From positions 124,001-188,000 of the forward strand of contig NZ_FNVO01000004.1 in the NCBI RefSeq assembly GCF_900108175.1: a stretch of 64,000 nt of DNA, read 5' to 3'. The stretch is from Thermomonospora echinospora (GTDB taxonomy: Bacteria; Actinomycetota; Actinomycetes; Streptosporangiales; Streptosporangiaceae). Of this stretch, positions 26,109 through 34,392 are shown piece by piece (position 1 is the first letter of the stretch; each line of letters starts with the position of its first letter). Under the pieces are notes generated by a model. That model was not told where the DNA came from, made no database searches, and was given only the letters and a program-made list of their open reading frames with translations. The position numbers and the translations under genes were made by a program.

Positions 26109-28045
26109 GCCTTCCTCCCGTGCTGCTTGGGCAGCTCAAGCCGTAGCGCGAGCTGACGAGGCGGCACCGGACGCCTGGGCATACCGGGCAACATGAGCTG
26201 CCGCGAACGAACACGCGGCCTTCCCTGGCTGACAGGCGGCGGAGCCGGTGGGCGCGGTACCCGAGTGACCGGTATCGGCAAGGCCAACTGCGCCGGCCGG
26301 GCCGTGCCGGGCTTGGGTCGTACGGAGATCGGCAGTGCGAGCTGCACCGCCCGCCCAGCCACCCCCGTATCGCTGTCAGCAGAGACGTTCCACCCCGGCG
26401 GAGCGGCCTGCGGCGGCCTGCGCGGCTCTGGCGGCTCAGGTGGTGTCGGCGGCCGAGGCTGCCTGTGAACGACCTCGTGAGTCGGCTGGAGCCGAGTCGG
26501 CTGTCGCCGGGGACGCGTGGGGCGAGGCGTCGGCTTGCCCGATGGTGGACGGTGACGGCCCTGATCGGGCTTGGTCCCGGCGCCTGCTGGTACCGACCTC
26601 CCGGTCTTGTTCATGAGCGCGCCGATGCCGCGGTAGAGGACGAAGGTCTTCAACATCTGACCGAGCAGGCGCGGCTGGGCCGGCTGCCAGACGGTACGAG
26701 CCACCCACGAAGGGATGCGGATCATCACCCACAGCAGGGCTATCGCCACCAGCAGGTCCGTCAGATCGGTCCTGGTCGGCACACCCACGACCGAGCCGCT
26801 GCTGTCGGTGACCTCGCTGAACAGCAGCTGGAACGCGGTGACCAGCGCGAGAGCCTGGCAGACCTGAATGGCCAAGATCCCGGTGATGCCCCGCCACCAC
26901 AGCCGGGCCAGCCCATCGGTCATCGGCAGGGCATGGAACATCAGCGCCAACGGGGCCGCCGCGATCAACACCATCGTGATAGCCAGGCGAACGATGTAGA
27001 TGAACGTGACGACCAGCGCGAGCACGATCACCGCCAGCGCCACCATCGGCATGAAGACCCCACCGGTGAGGGCCGTCGCCGCGATGCTCGCGCCCAGGGT
27101 GTCGGCGACCACACCGGCGTCGACCTTGCTCGGCCCGGAGGACAGGAACGCCTGCGCCAGCCCGTTGGCGAACGAGATGCCGTACCCGATGAAGGTCAGG
27201 CTCAAATTCACCGCGCCGAACGCCAGCACCACCCGGGGCAGCAGTTCCTTGGGCGACACCTGGCCGGGCAGAGACTGTCCGGCCATGAGCAGCACACCCG
27301 CGATCGACACCACCAGGACGAAGCAGGTGTTAGCGATCACCTGCGAGGCACCCCATAACTGACGCGCCCGCGCCATGCCTCCAGAGTCGATCTCCGGCGT
27401 ACCGAGCACCGTCGCGCCCAGAAACCCGAAGACCGGCTTGGCAGCTGAGGTGACCAGATCCTGAAACCAGCCGTTGACCGCCTGCTTGGCCATACACCCC
27501 AGATCACCGAGCCCGCATCCAGGGCCCTTGTGCTCCAGCGCCTCCGCGTACGGAGAGGCGACCTGCACCCACCTGCCCGGCTCGACCTCACACAGGACTT
27601 TCGGCAACGGCGACCCAGGCACCGTCACCGTCTTCCGCCCCTCCGGGCACTTCTGCGGCGCCGATGGCGCAGAGGGCGACGGTGGCTCAGACGATGACGG
27701 CGACGCAGAAGGGGACAGTGACTGCGATGCGGAGGGTGACGCGGAGGAGGACGGAGACGGCGATGGACGACGCGGATCGACCTCCACCCACCGGCCAGGC
27801 GCCACCTCGCACATCAGCTTGGGAGGCTCCCCCGGCCGCCAAGGAGCGGCCTTCACCCTCCCCGAACAGGCCGGCGTCGTCGGCGACGCGGCAGGAGGCG
27901 GCGGATCCGCCGGTGAGAACGCCCTGGCCAAACGCACTTCCGGCCCGGCGATGAGCACAGCCCCGATCAGCGCACCCACTCCAGCGCAGACACCGAGCAC
28001 GGCCAACCGCCGAGGCATGAGAAGACTGCGGAGACGCGTGCTCAT
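26105..28045 (-). CDS. VirB6/TrbL-like polytopic channel protein
   Basis: 646 residues. An N-terminal helix (RLAVLGVCAGVGALIGAVLIAG) and a Ser/Pro-rich extracytoplasmic stretch with repeated SPSAS-like runs precede about six hydrophobic helices between residues 220 and 450 (for example VIVLALVVTFIYIVRLAITM, MVLIAAAPLALMFHAL). This is the VirB6/TrbL channel part. A long cytosolic Pro/Arg-rich tail ends with four short motifs: QLALPI, QLALPI, QLMLPG and QLALRL. It is overlapped by the VirB2-like and PrgI-like genes. The role in the transfer channel is by family. Confidence 0.8.
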   Translation of the reverse strand: MSTRLRSLLMPRRLAVLGVCAGVGALIGAVLIAGPEVRLARAFSPADPPPPAASPTTPACSGRVKAAPWRPGEPPKLMCEVAPGRWVEVDPRRPSPSPSSSASPSASQSLSPSASPSSSEPPSPSAPSAPQKCPEGRKTVTVPGSPLPKVLCEVEPGRWVQVASPYAEALEHKGPGCGLGDLGCMAKQAVNGWFQDLVTSAAKPVFGFLGATVLGTPEIDSGGMARARQLWGASQVIANTCFVLVVSIAGVLLMAGQSLPGQVSPKELLPRVVLAFGAVNLSLTFIGYGISFANGLAQAFLSSGPSKVDAGVVADTLGASIAATALTGGVFMPMVALAVIVLALVVTFIYIVRLAITMVLIAAAPLALMFHALPMTDGLARLWWRGITGILAIQVCQALALVTAFQLLFSEVTDSSGSVVGVPTRTDLTDLLVAIALLWVMIRIPSWVARTVWQPAQPRLLGQMLKTFVLYRGIGALMNKTGRSVPAGAGTKPDQGRHRPPSGKPTPRPTRPRRQPTRLQPTHEVVHRQPRPPTPPEPPEPRRPPQAAPPGWNVSADSDTGVAGRAVQLALPISVRPKPGTARPAQLALPIPVTRVPRPPAPPPVSQGRPRVRSRQLMLPGMPRRPVPPRQLALRLELPKQHGRKA

Positions 28046-28434
28046 TTCACGCCCACGATCCGCTGGAGAATCCCCACCAGCAGCGGCGCCAGCATCGCGA
28101 CGCCGTACCCGATCGCCGCATACCGCAGCGTCCTCTTGGCCGCCTCAACCTCGCTGGGGTCACCTCCGGCCAGGATGTAACGGACCCCGCCGATCGTGGC
28201 GAACAACGTCGCCAGCCCGACCAGCAGCCCGACGATGACATCCCGCAGATTGGTGATGACCTCTTCCAACGAGGCCACCTCCGCCAGACGCGTTCCCGCC
28301 TCGGCGATACCGGGCACCGTGAGCGCGCTCACGGCGACCCCGGCCGACCACAGACAGACAGCACCGGCCAACCGGCCTCGACCGACGGAACGCCTACGGC
28401 CGGGTAGGCGAGGGGATGAGGGATGGGTGGGCAT
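28042..28434 (-). CDS. VirB2/TrbC-like pilin-type membrane protein
   Basis: 130 residues from ATG 28434, chosen for GGGAGG seven bases upstream; the ORF itself runs to 28668. It has a basic N-terminus, a hydrophobic signal-like helix ending at GIAEAG, then two membrane helices (VIVGLLVGLATLFATIGGVR and IGYGVAMLAPLLVGILQRIV) separated by a short loop (YILAGGDPSEVEAAKRTLR). This is the form of TrbC/VirB2-like subunits in Gram-positive type IV secretion systems. It heads the strictly overlapping transfer operon. Confidence 0.75.
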   Translation of the reverse strand: MPTHPSSPRLPGRRRSVGRGRLAGAVCLWSAGVAVSALTVPGIAEAGTRLAEVASLEEVITNLRDVIVGLLVGLATLFATIGGVRYILAGGDPSEVEAAKRTLRYAAIGYGVAMLAPLLVGILQRIVGVK

Positions 28435-28625
28435 GGCATGGCCTCCCGAGGCATTGCGAAGGTCCTTGGCTTCGGGTGCCAGGCGAGGCGGACGAGGGCG
28501 TCCCGGACTCTGGGTGTCCTCCTCCGAGGAACTCAGATGGATGGTGGATGCGGTGGGGACCGGATGGACCGTCCGTCCGAGCCGCCGCCCGTCCGTACCT
28601 CGCCTGACAGACATGAAGCACCGCG

Positions 28626-29444
28626 TCACAGGCCCGGCTTGGAAATCCAGTCGTTGGTCACCGCCCACACGTGACCGTTCCGGAGCGCCGCCCCCAGCCG
28701 CGCCTCGGCAGCCCGCCGCCGCTTGTAGAGCCGATCGGCCGGAACCCCCCGCTCCCGCGCGAAGTCCTGCAGGGACACCCCGTCCAGCCGAGTCGCGATG
28801 ATCAGGGAGGCGGCGTCCGGGCTGATGACCTGCTGCTTCACCGCATCGACCACCAGGCTCATCGCGTTGGGATCGAGACCCGGCCCATTGACCGACAGTC
28901 TGTCCGGGTCGCAGGAGACGTAAGGGGTTTCGCGTCCACGAGCCCGGAACGCTCCCTTACGCGCCCACAGCAGCAGCCGGGCCGCGATACGCGGACGGCC
29001 GGTGTCGATCCGCGCCAGCTGCGCAACGAACTCCGTCAACAGCTCCGACACGATGTCATCGGCCAACCGCGCGGGGCTGGTCCGGATGACTCGGGCGGCG
29101 ACGTTCTTCAGCCCCGGCAGGGCCACCCCCACACAGCCGACCACCCAGGCCGGATCACCCGTGCGCGCCAGCCGGACCAACTCGGCCCAGGCGGCGTCCT
29201 TGAGCGCGTCGGACGCGGCACGGTCCAGCAGCCGTGTCCTCAGCTCCCCGAGATCGACGGCCCGTGCGGGCAGTCCATGCCCGACCTTGCGGCCGTCGAT
29301 CGCCAGCGGGCGAGGCCCCGCGATCAGGAGATGAAACGTCCTCTCGGCGATGGCCAGCGCGTTGCCGGCCCGCTCGCCGGTGCGCCTGGTGTCGAGAACA
29401 TCGGCGACGTGAGTTACCCGGTCACCGGTTTTGCGGTTGGTCAT
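28626..29444 (-). CDS. Sigma-70-like helix-turn-helix protein
   Basis: 272 residues from ATG 29444, with GGGGG upstream; the ORF reaches 29516. The central part resembles sigma region 2 in pattern (ADDIVSELLTEFVAQLARID, RIAARLLLWARKGAFRARG). The C-terminal part is a region-4-like helix-turn-helix (ISPDAASLIIATRLDGVSL, DFARERGVPADRLYKRRRAA). It lies 191 bases ahead of the transfer operon on the same strand and could be its activator, which is my inference. It has no anti-sigma partner next to it. Confidence 0.65.
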   Translation of the reverse strand: MTNRKTGDRVTHVADVLDTRRTGERAGNALAIAERTFHLLIAGPRPLAIDGRKVGHGLPARAVDLGELRTRLLDRAASDALKDAAWAELVRLARTGDPAWVVGCVGVALPGLKNVAARVIRTSPARLADDIVSELLTEFVAQLARIDTGRPRIAARLLLWARKGAFRARGRETPYVSCDPDRLSVNGPGLDPNAMSLVVDAVKQQVISPDAASLIIATRLDGVSLQDFARERGVPADRLYKRRRAAEARLGAALRNGHVWAVTNDWISKPGL

Positions 29445-29948
29445 GGCAGCCCCCGGAAGGTCGTGGCGAATCGATGCCGCCAGGTATCCGCCATGGCCTG
29501 GGCAGTTCATGGGCACGGACGTAAGCGGCCGACGCGCCTACGGCAGTGCCGAAAATCTGCTCATAATGGCTTTGACCTGCGAAAATCTAAAGAGCAGCCC
29601 GCCGAAAGGTGCGGATGGTAAAGCCGGGATGGCTGCCGAGATCGGCCGCGACCTCGCCGTTCGCCGGGTACGGGATTCCTTCGTAAAGATCTCCGTGGCT
29701 CGTACGGAAGCACGTCGCTGGACCGGCTCTGGCCGGTTGGCAGTGGGCGGCCGATACAGGCGTTCATGGCCGGGTAAGCCGAAGGGCACTGTCCTCTTCC
29801 GGTCCGTGGTCTTGTCGGCCGGGTGTTCAGCGGACATGATGAGGCCGCTGTCCGAGCGCGGCGTGCGGCTCCGCCGTGCGCGGGTCGTTGTCGTCCAACG
29901 TGGTCGGGAGACGGTCGGGATGCCCTGGCTCCGTGTCGGCGAGACCGC
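29445..29948. other. Divergent regulatory gap upstream of the transfer genes
   Basis: No gene I can support. A plus-strand ORF (about 29566-29952) overlaps the WD40 start as ATGA but its protein is Arg-rich without a recognisable fold. An A+T-rich stretch near 29548-29590 carries two copies of GAAAATCT, listed separately, and probably holds promoters for the minus-strand sigma-like/transfer genes and perhaps the plus-strand WD40 gene. Confidence 0.4.
29551..29588. repeat. Two GAAAATCT direct repeats 30 bases apart
   Basis: GAAAATCT at 29551-29558 and again at 29581-29588, both preceded by C and a G/C, with a start-to-start spacing of exactly 30 bases (about three helical turns). They sit in the only A+T-rich stretch of the divergent intergenic region, about 110 bases upstream of the sigma-like gene. 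An operator or control site is plausible. Confidence 0.4.
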
Positions 29949-32900
29949 ATGAGGCGTCGTCGGCATCTGGGGCTGTTACTGCAGGTCCTGCTGGTGTTGG
30001 TGGCCAGCCTGCTGGGAATCGTCACCAACTACGCGACCAACGCCGAGGACACCCCGCTCTACCTCGAGCTGTTGCAGAAGGTCGCGGTGCCCGGCATCGC
30101 GGTGCTGATCGTCGTTCTGATCGCCGGGCATGTGGTGGTGTACCGGCTGGAGAGCCCGGCACCTCCCCGGCGGTCCTGGGATCGCTCCCGCACTCCCTAT
30201 CCCGGGTTGGACGCATTCACCGAGGACGAGTCGGCGGTGTTCTTCGGCCGTGAGGCCCAGATCGCCGAGTTGGTGCGGAGGCTGCAGGAGCCACCGGCCC
30301 GGCCCGTGGATCGGTTCGTCGCCTTGGTCGGTGCCTCGGGGAGCGGGAAGTCGTCACTGGTGCAGGCCGGGGTGATCCCGAGGCTGCGGGAACGGCGCTG
30401 GACGGTGCTGCCTGTGCTGACTCCGGGCACCAACCCGTTCGGTGCCCTGGCCCATGTTCTCGCCCAGGTCGACGGCGCTCAGGACGAGGCTGCGATCCTG
30501 CGGCGGCTGCGCAGATCACCGCAGGCGCTGCCCGCGCTGCTCAGGGAGGTGCGCCACCGGCAAGGACACCGGTTCAGGCGGATGCTGCTGGTCATCGACC
30601 AGCTTGAGGAACTGCTGACCCTGGCCGGCGAACGGGACCGCGCCGCGTTTCTGGAAGCTCTCTCCCAAGCCGTCGCCCAGGACTCCCGGCTGTGGGTAGT
30701 CGGCACCGTCCGCATCGAGTTCCTTCGGGACCTGCTGGAGACGGCGCAGGCCGAGCTGTTCCAAAGTCCGGTGGCGATCGGGGCGATCGGCCGACCTCAA
30801 CTGCTGCAGGCGGTCCGGCAGCCGGGGGAACTGGTGGGCATGGCGTTCGCCCCCGGCCTGGTCGAGACCATCGTCGATGACGCCGGAACCAGTGACGCAC
30901 TGCCGCTGCTGGCCTACCTGCTCCAAGAGCTGTACTTCGCCGCCGGTCCGGGAGCCACGGTCACCCTGGAGCGCTACCGCGCGTTGGGCGGGGTCGCCGG
31001 TGCGCTGTCGCGCCAGGCCGACCAGGTGATGACCGAACTGCGGGATGAGGGAGATGCCGACGCCGTCTTCGCCGTTCTGCTGAAGTTCGTCACGGTGGAG
31101 GGCCAGGAGGCCACCCGCCGCCGGGTCCCGCTGGCGGATCTGTCGGCCGGTGAACGTCGTGTGGTGGACGCGTTCGTCGATGCGAGGCTGCTGGTCACCG
31201 ACGCCGACAACGGGCAGCCGTACGCCCATGTAGCGCATGAGGCGCTGTTCCGGCAGTGGCCTCCCCTCCGCCAGGAGGTCGAGACGCGGGCCGAGCAACT
31301 ACGCCAGCGTGCCGAACTGGAGCGGTGGGCGACCGACTGGCAGCGGTCCGGCCGCAGCGACGACTACCTGCTCACCGGAGAACGGCTGACCCTCGCTCAG
31401 CGATGGCTCGCCGCGCTGGAGGAGAGCGGCCAGGCCTCCGAACCGGTCCGCGAACTGGTCGACGTCTCTTTGCGCCGGGACCTGGCATTCCTGCGCCGGG
31501 TGTCGGAGGGCATCGGCCGGTACGTACTCGCCAACGCCGAGCGATACCCGGAGCTGTCGATCCTGCTGTCACTGGCCGCACTCGGCGAATGCGCCACCAC
31601 CCCCGCCGCCCAGCGCGCCTTGATGGCGGCCCTGTCGTTCAGCCACCTGCGGACGGTGCTGACCGGCCACACCGACACCGTCCGCAATCTCGCCTGGTCA
31701 CCGGACGGCACCCGGATCGCCACCGCTTCCCGGGACGGCACGGCACGGATCTTCGACGCCGCCTCCGGGCACTGCGAGCAGGTGCTGTCCGGACACGGGG
31801 CGATGGTGGAGATGGTCGCCCGGTCACCGGATTCCGCCCAGGTCGCCACCGCCTCCCGCGACCACACGATCCGACTGTGGGATGCCATCACCGGCGCACA
31901 GGTGAGGGCGCTGACCGGCGCGTCCGATGTCGTCCGCGGAGTCGCCTGGTCACCTGACGGACGACTGATCGCCGGTGCCTCACGTGATCTGGTCGTACGA
32001 GTGTGGGACGCGGCCACCGGCGAACTGCGGCATGCCCTGCGAGGCCATCGGGACAACGTGCTCGGCATCGGCTGGTCACCCGGCGGGAGGTTGGCCACCG
32101 CCTCCCACGACCGGACGGTGATCGTGTGGGACAGGGAGACCGGCACACCCGCCATGGTCCTGGAAGGCCACACCGACCTCGTCGAAGGGCTCGCCTGGTC
32201 CCCGGACGGGCAGAGCCTCGCCTCGTCCTCCGGAGACCACACCATCCGGATCTGGGATGCCGGCACCGGTCGGCAACGGCTGCTCATCCGAGGTCACGCC
32301 GACCAGGTGTGGAACGTCGCCTGGTCCCCAGACGGACATCGCATCGCCTCGGTGTCCACCGACCGAACAGCCCGGATCTTCGACGCCCAGGACGCCGAAC
32401 CGCTCGCCGTGCTCCGCGGCCACGACGACACCGTCTGGGGAGTCACCTGGTCACCGGACGGCTCCCGCATCGCCACCGGATCCGAGGACGGCACCGCGCG
32501 GATCTGGGACGTACGACCCCGAGGCGCCGAAACGGCCCTGCTCGCCGGACACGGCCAGCAGATCAACCAGGCCGCATGGTCACCCGACGACCGGCGCGTG
32601 GCCACCGTCTCCGACGACCGGACGATCCGGCTGTGGGACGCCGCCATCGGAGAGGCGATCTCCACCCTCGGCGGGCACTCGGACCGGATATGGACGGTCG
32701 CCTGGTCACCCGACGGCTCGCGGGTGGCCACCGGCTCCCAGGACGGGACCGCCCGAGTCTGGAGCGATTCCCGCGGCGTCGTGCTCGACCACGAAGGCTC
32801 GGCCGTCGAGGCCGTCACCTGGTCACCGGACGGCTCCCGCATCGTCACCGGCGGCCACGACCACACCGTACGGATCTGGGACGCCGACAACGGCACTCGG

Positions 32901-33491
32901 CTCGCCGCACTGACCGGCCACCAGGACTGGGTGGTCAGCGCCACCTGGTCACCCAGTGGACGCATGATCGCCACCACCTCCGACGACCGGACCTGCCGGA
33001 TCTGGGACATCAGCGCCGGGGAGCAGCTGACGACGCTGCGCGGCCACGAGAACTGGGTCGACGACGTGTCCTGGTCACCCGACGAGCGACATGTCGTCAC
33101 CGGCTCGGCCGACTGGACCGCCCGCATCTGGGAGACCGCAACCGGTCGGCAGGTCGGCGTTCTGCGTGGTCATGAGGGTCGGGTGCGCGCGGTCGCCTGG
33201 TCGCCGGACGGCTCCCGGATCGCCACCGGTTCCGACGACCGGACCGTACGCGTCTGGGACGCCATCACCCGGGAAGAGATCGTCGTGGCCGGCGTTCACC
33301 AGGACAAGGTGACCTCGGTGGCATGGTCTTCAGACGGGCGGCGGCTGCTCACCGCCTCCTTCGACGGCACCGCCAGGATCTGGCCGGCCGATCCCGACTT
33401 CGCCCGCCTGCAGGCCACCGCCCGCAACCGCGTCTTCCGCTCGCTCACCGAGGATGAACGCCGCAGCCACCTGCTGCCCCCGAGCCCCTGA
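29949..33491 (+). CDS. Membrane nSTAND1 NTPase with fourteen WD40 repeats
   Basis: 1180 residues from ATG 29949 (the ORF runs back to 29823). Two transmembrane helices (about 7-28 and 47-68) precede an nSTAND1 domain: TPYPGLDAFTEDESAVFFGR (82-101), Walker A VGASGSGKSSLVQAG (127-141) and Walker B MLLVIDQLEELLTL with Asp 217. A helical region follows, then fourteen GH...WD repeats (about 565-1140), enough for two seven-blade propellers. STAND ATPases switch on when their repeat domain binds a trigger; in bacteria some act in signalling and some against phages. No effector domain such as a nuclease or TIR is visible. Its stop abuts the stop of the convergent NIPSNAP gene. Confidence 0.85.
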   Translation: MRRRRHLGLLLQVLLVLVASLLGIVTNYATNAEDTPLYLELLQKVAVPGIAVLIVVLIAGHVVVYRLESPAPPRRSWDRSRTPYPGLDAFTEDESAVFFGREAQIAELVRRLQEPPARPVDRFVALVGASGSGKSSLVQAGVIPRLRERRWTVLPVLTPGTNPFGALAHVLAQVDGAQDEAAILRRLRRSPQALPALLREVRHRQGHRFRRMLLVIDQLEELLTLAGERDRAAFLEALSQAVAQDSRLWVVGTVRIEFLRDLLETAQAELFQSPVAIGAIGRPQLLQAVRQPGELVGMAFAPGLVETIVDDAGTSDALPLLAYLLQELYFAAGPGATVTLERYRALGGVAGALSRQADQVMTELRDEGDADAVFAVLLKFVTVEGQEATRRRVPLADLSAGERRVVDAFVDARLLVTDADNGQPYAHVAHEALFRQWPPLRQEVETRAEQLRQRAELERWATDWQRSGRSDDYLLTGERLTLAQRWLAALEESGQASEPVRELVDVSLRRDLAFLRRVSEGIGRYVLANAERYPELSILLSLAALGECATTPAAQRALMAALSFSHLRTVLTGHTDTVRNLAWSPDGTRIATASRDGTARIFDAASGHCEQVLSGHGAMVEMVARSPDSAQVATASRDHTIRLWDAITGAQVRALTGASDVVRGVAWSPDGRLIAGASRDLVVRVWDAATGELRHALRGHRDNVLGIGWSPGGRLATASHDRTVIVWDRETGTPAMVLEGHTDLVEGLAWSPDGQSLASSSGDHTIRIWDAGTGRQRLLIRGHADQVWNVAWSPDGHRIASVSTDRTARIFDAQDAEPLAVLRGHDDTVWGVTWSPDGSRIATGSEDGTARIWDVRPRGAETALLAGHGQQINQAAWSPDDRRVATVSDDRTIRLWDAAIGEAISTLGGHSDRIWTVAWSPDGSRVATGSQDGTARVWSDSRGVVLDHEGSAVEAVTWSPDGSRIVTGGHDHTVRIWDADNGTRLAALTGHQDWVVSATWSPSGRMIATTSDDRTCRIWDISAGEQLTTLRGHENWVDDVSWSPDERHVVTGSADWTARIWETATGRQVGVLRGHEGRVRAVAWSPDGSRIATGSDDRTVRVWDAITREEIVVAGVHQDKVTSVAWSSDGRRLLTASFDGTARIWPADPDFARLQATARNRVFRSLTEDERRSHLLPPSP

Positions 33492-33791
33492 TCACAGCAC
33501 GGAGTCCACCTCCCTTTTCTCGGTCTCCAGCAGGTAGTCCTTGGGATCAAGTTCCATCTGCTCACGCTTGGGCGACGCCCAGTACTGGGCGTTACGTTCG
33601 GCGAAGCCCTCCGGGCCCGCATACGACAGCACCCAGACGAACTGGTTCTTCTCCCGGTCCAGCCAAGCCCCATGGATCTCGAAGCCGAACTCCAGCCGCA
33701 ACGGAACGATCAGCTCCCGCCACTTGTCGGCCCACTCGTCCAGCAGCCCCTCACGCACCGTGTAGACGCGCAACTGGGTCGTTCTGGCCAT
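33492..33791 (-). CDS. NIPSNAP-family small protein
   Basis: 99 residues with the NIPSNAP ferredoxin-like pattern: QLRVYTVREGLLDEWADKWR, GFEIHGAWLDREKNQFVWVL and SYAGPEGFAERNAQYWASP. The biochemical role of bacterial NIPSNAP proteins is poorly known. Its TGA directly abuts the TGA of the WD40 gene, so the two genes converge with no spacer (TGATCA across the junction). Confidence 0.75.
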   Translation of the reverse strand: MARTTQLRVYTVREGLLDEWADKWRELIVPLRLEFGFEIHGAWLDREKNQFVWVLSYAGPEGFAERNAQYWASPKREQMELDPKDYLLETEKREVDSVL

Positions 33792-34014
33792 TCCGCGCTC
33801 CTTGCTCCCAGCGAGGCCGACTGCGGTACAGGGAAACGATCACCGATCCTCGCGAGAACCGAGAGTATGCGGCACAGCGCAGGTCCGTTCGGAAGCTGCA
33901 CAGGCGGAGGACCTTGATGACGAAGACGTCCGGACGAGACCGTCTGGAGTAGACGGAACGTCGCGAACGGATCGGCCCGTATCGATGTCACCGGTGCCTG
34001 CTGTGTTGGTGGGG

Positions 34015-34392
34015 TCAGGGGTTGGGGCATTGGTCCATGCCGATGAGGGCGAGGGTCAGGTAGGTGTGGGTGCCGATCCAAAAGCCCCAGCAGAGGTCAT
34101 CGCCACCGCGTAACGAGATCAGGGCGCGGGTGAAGCGTTCCTGCTTGGGGGTGGCGTGGGCGACGGAGTCGAGTGGGTTTTCGCTGTCCTCGTATTCGCG
34201 GCGTAGCCACGCTACGGCTTCTTCGGGGGTGTCGGCGTGGCATTTCACCACCGAGGGTGGGTGGCGCAGCCAGTCGCGTACGACGCGGGGCGGCCAGCCT
34301 GCAGGCAGGTTCTCGAAGATCGTGAAGGAGTACTTGGTGGTGTCGGCGGCCGGCATCCGGTTGGAGAAGCCGTGCCAGTGACAGGCGGTCAT
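34015..34392 (-). CDS. Hypothetical protein coupled to the kinase-like gene
   Basis: 125 residues from ATG 34392, which overlaps the kinase-like stop as ATGA; the ORF extends to 34605. Motifs seen: TTKYSFTIFENLPAGWPPRV, WLRHPPSVVKCHADTPEEAV and DDLCWGFWIGTHTYLTLALI. Soluble, Trp- and His-rich, not recognised. Translational coupling suggests it works with the phosphotransferase-like protein. Confidence 0.6.
   Translation of the reverse strand: MTACHWHGFSNRMPAADTTKYSFTIFENLPAGWPPRVVRDWLRHPPSVVKCHADTPEEAVAWLRREYEDSENPLDSVAHATPKQERFTRALISLRGGDDLCWGFWIGTHTYLTLALIGMDQCPNP

Noticed and set aside
29566-29952. Plus-strand ORF before the WD40 gene, overlapping its start as ATGA
   Set aside because: Arg-rich product without recognisable fold, no ribosome site, and it covers the likely promoter region with the GAAAATCT repeats.
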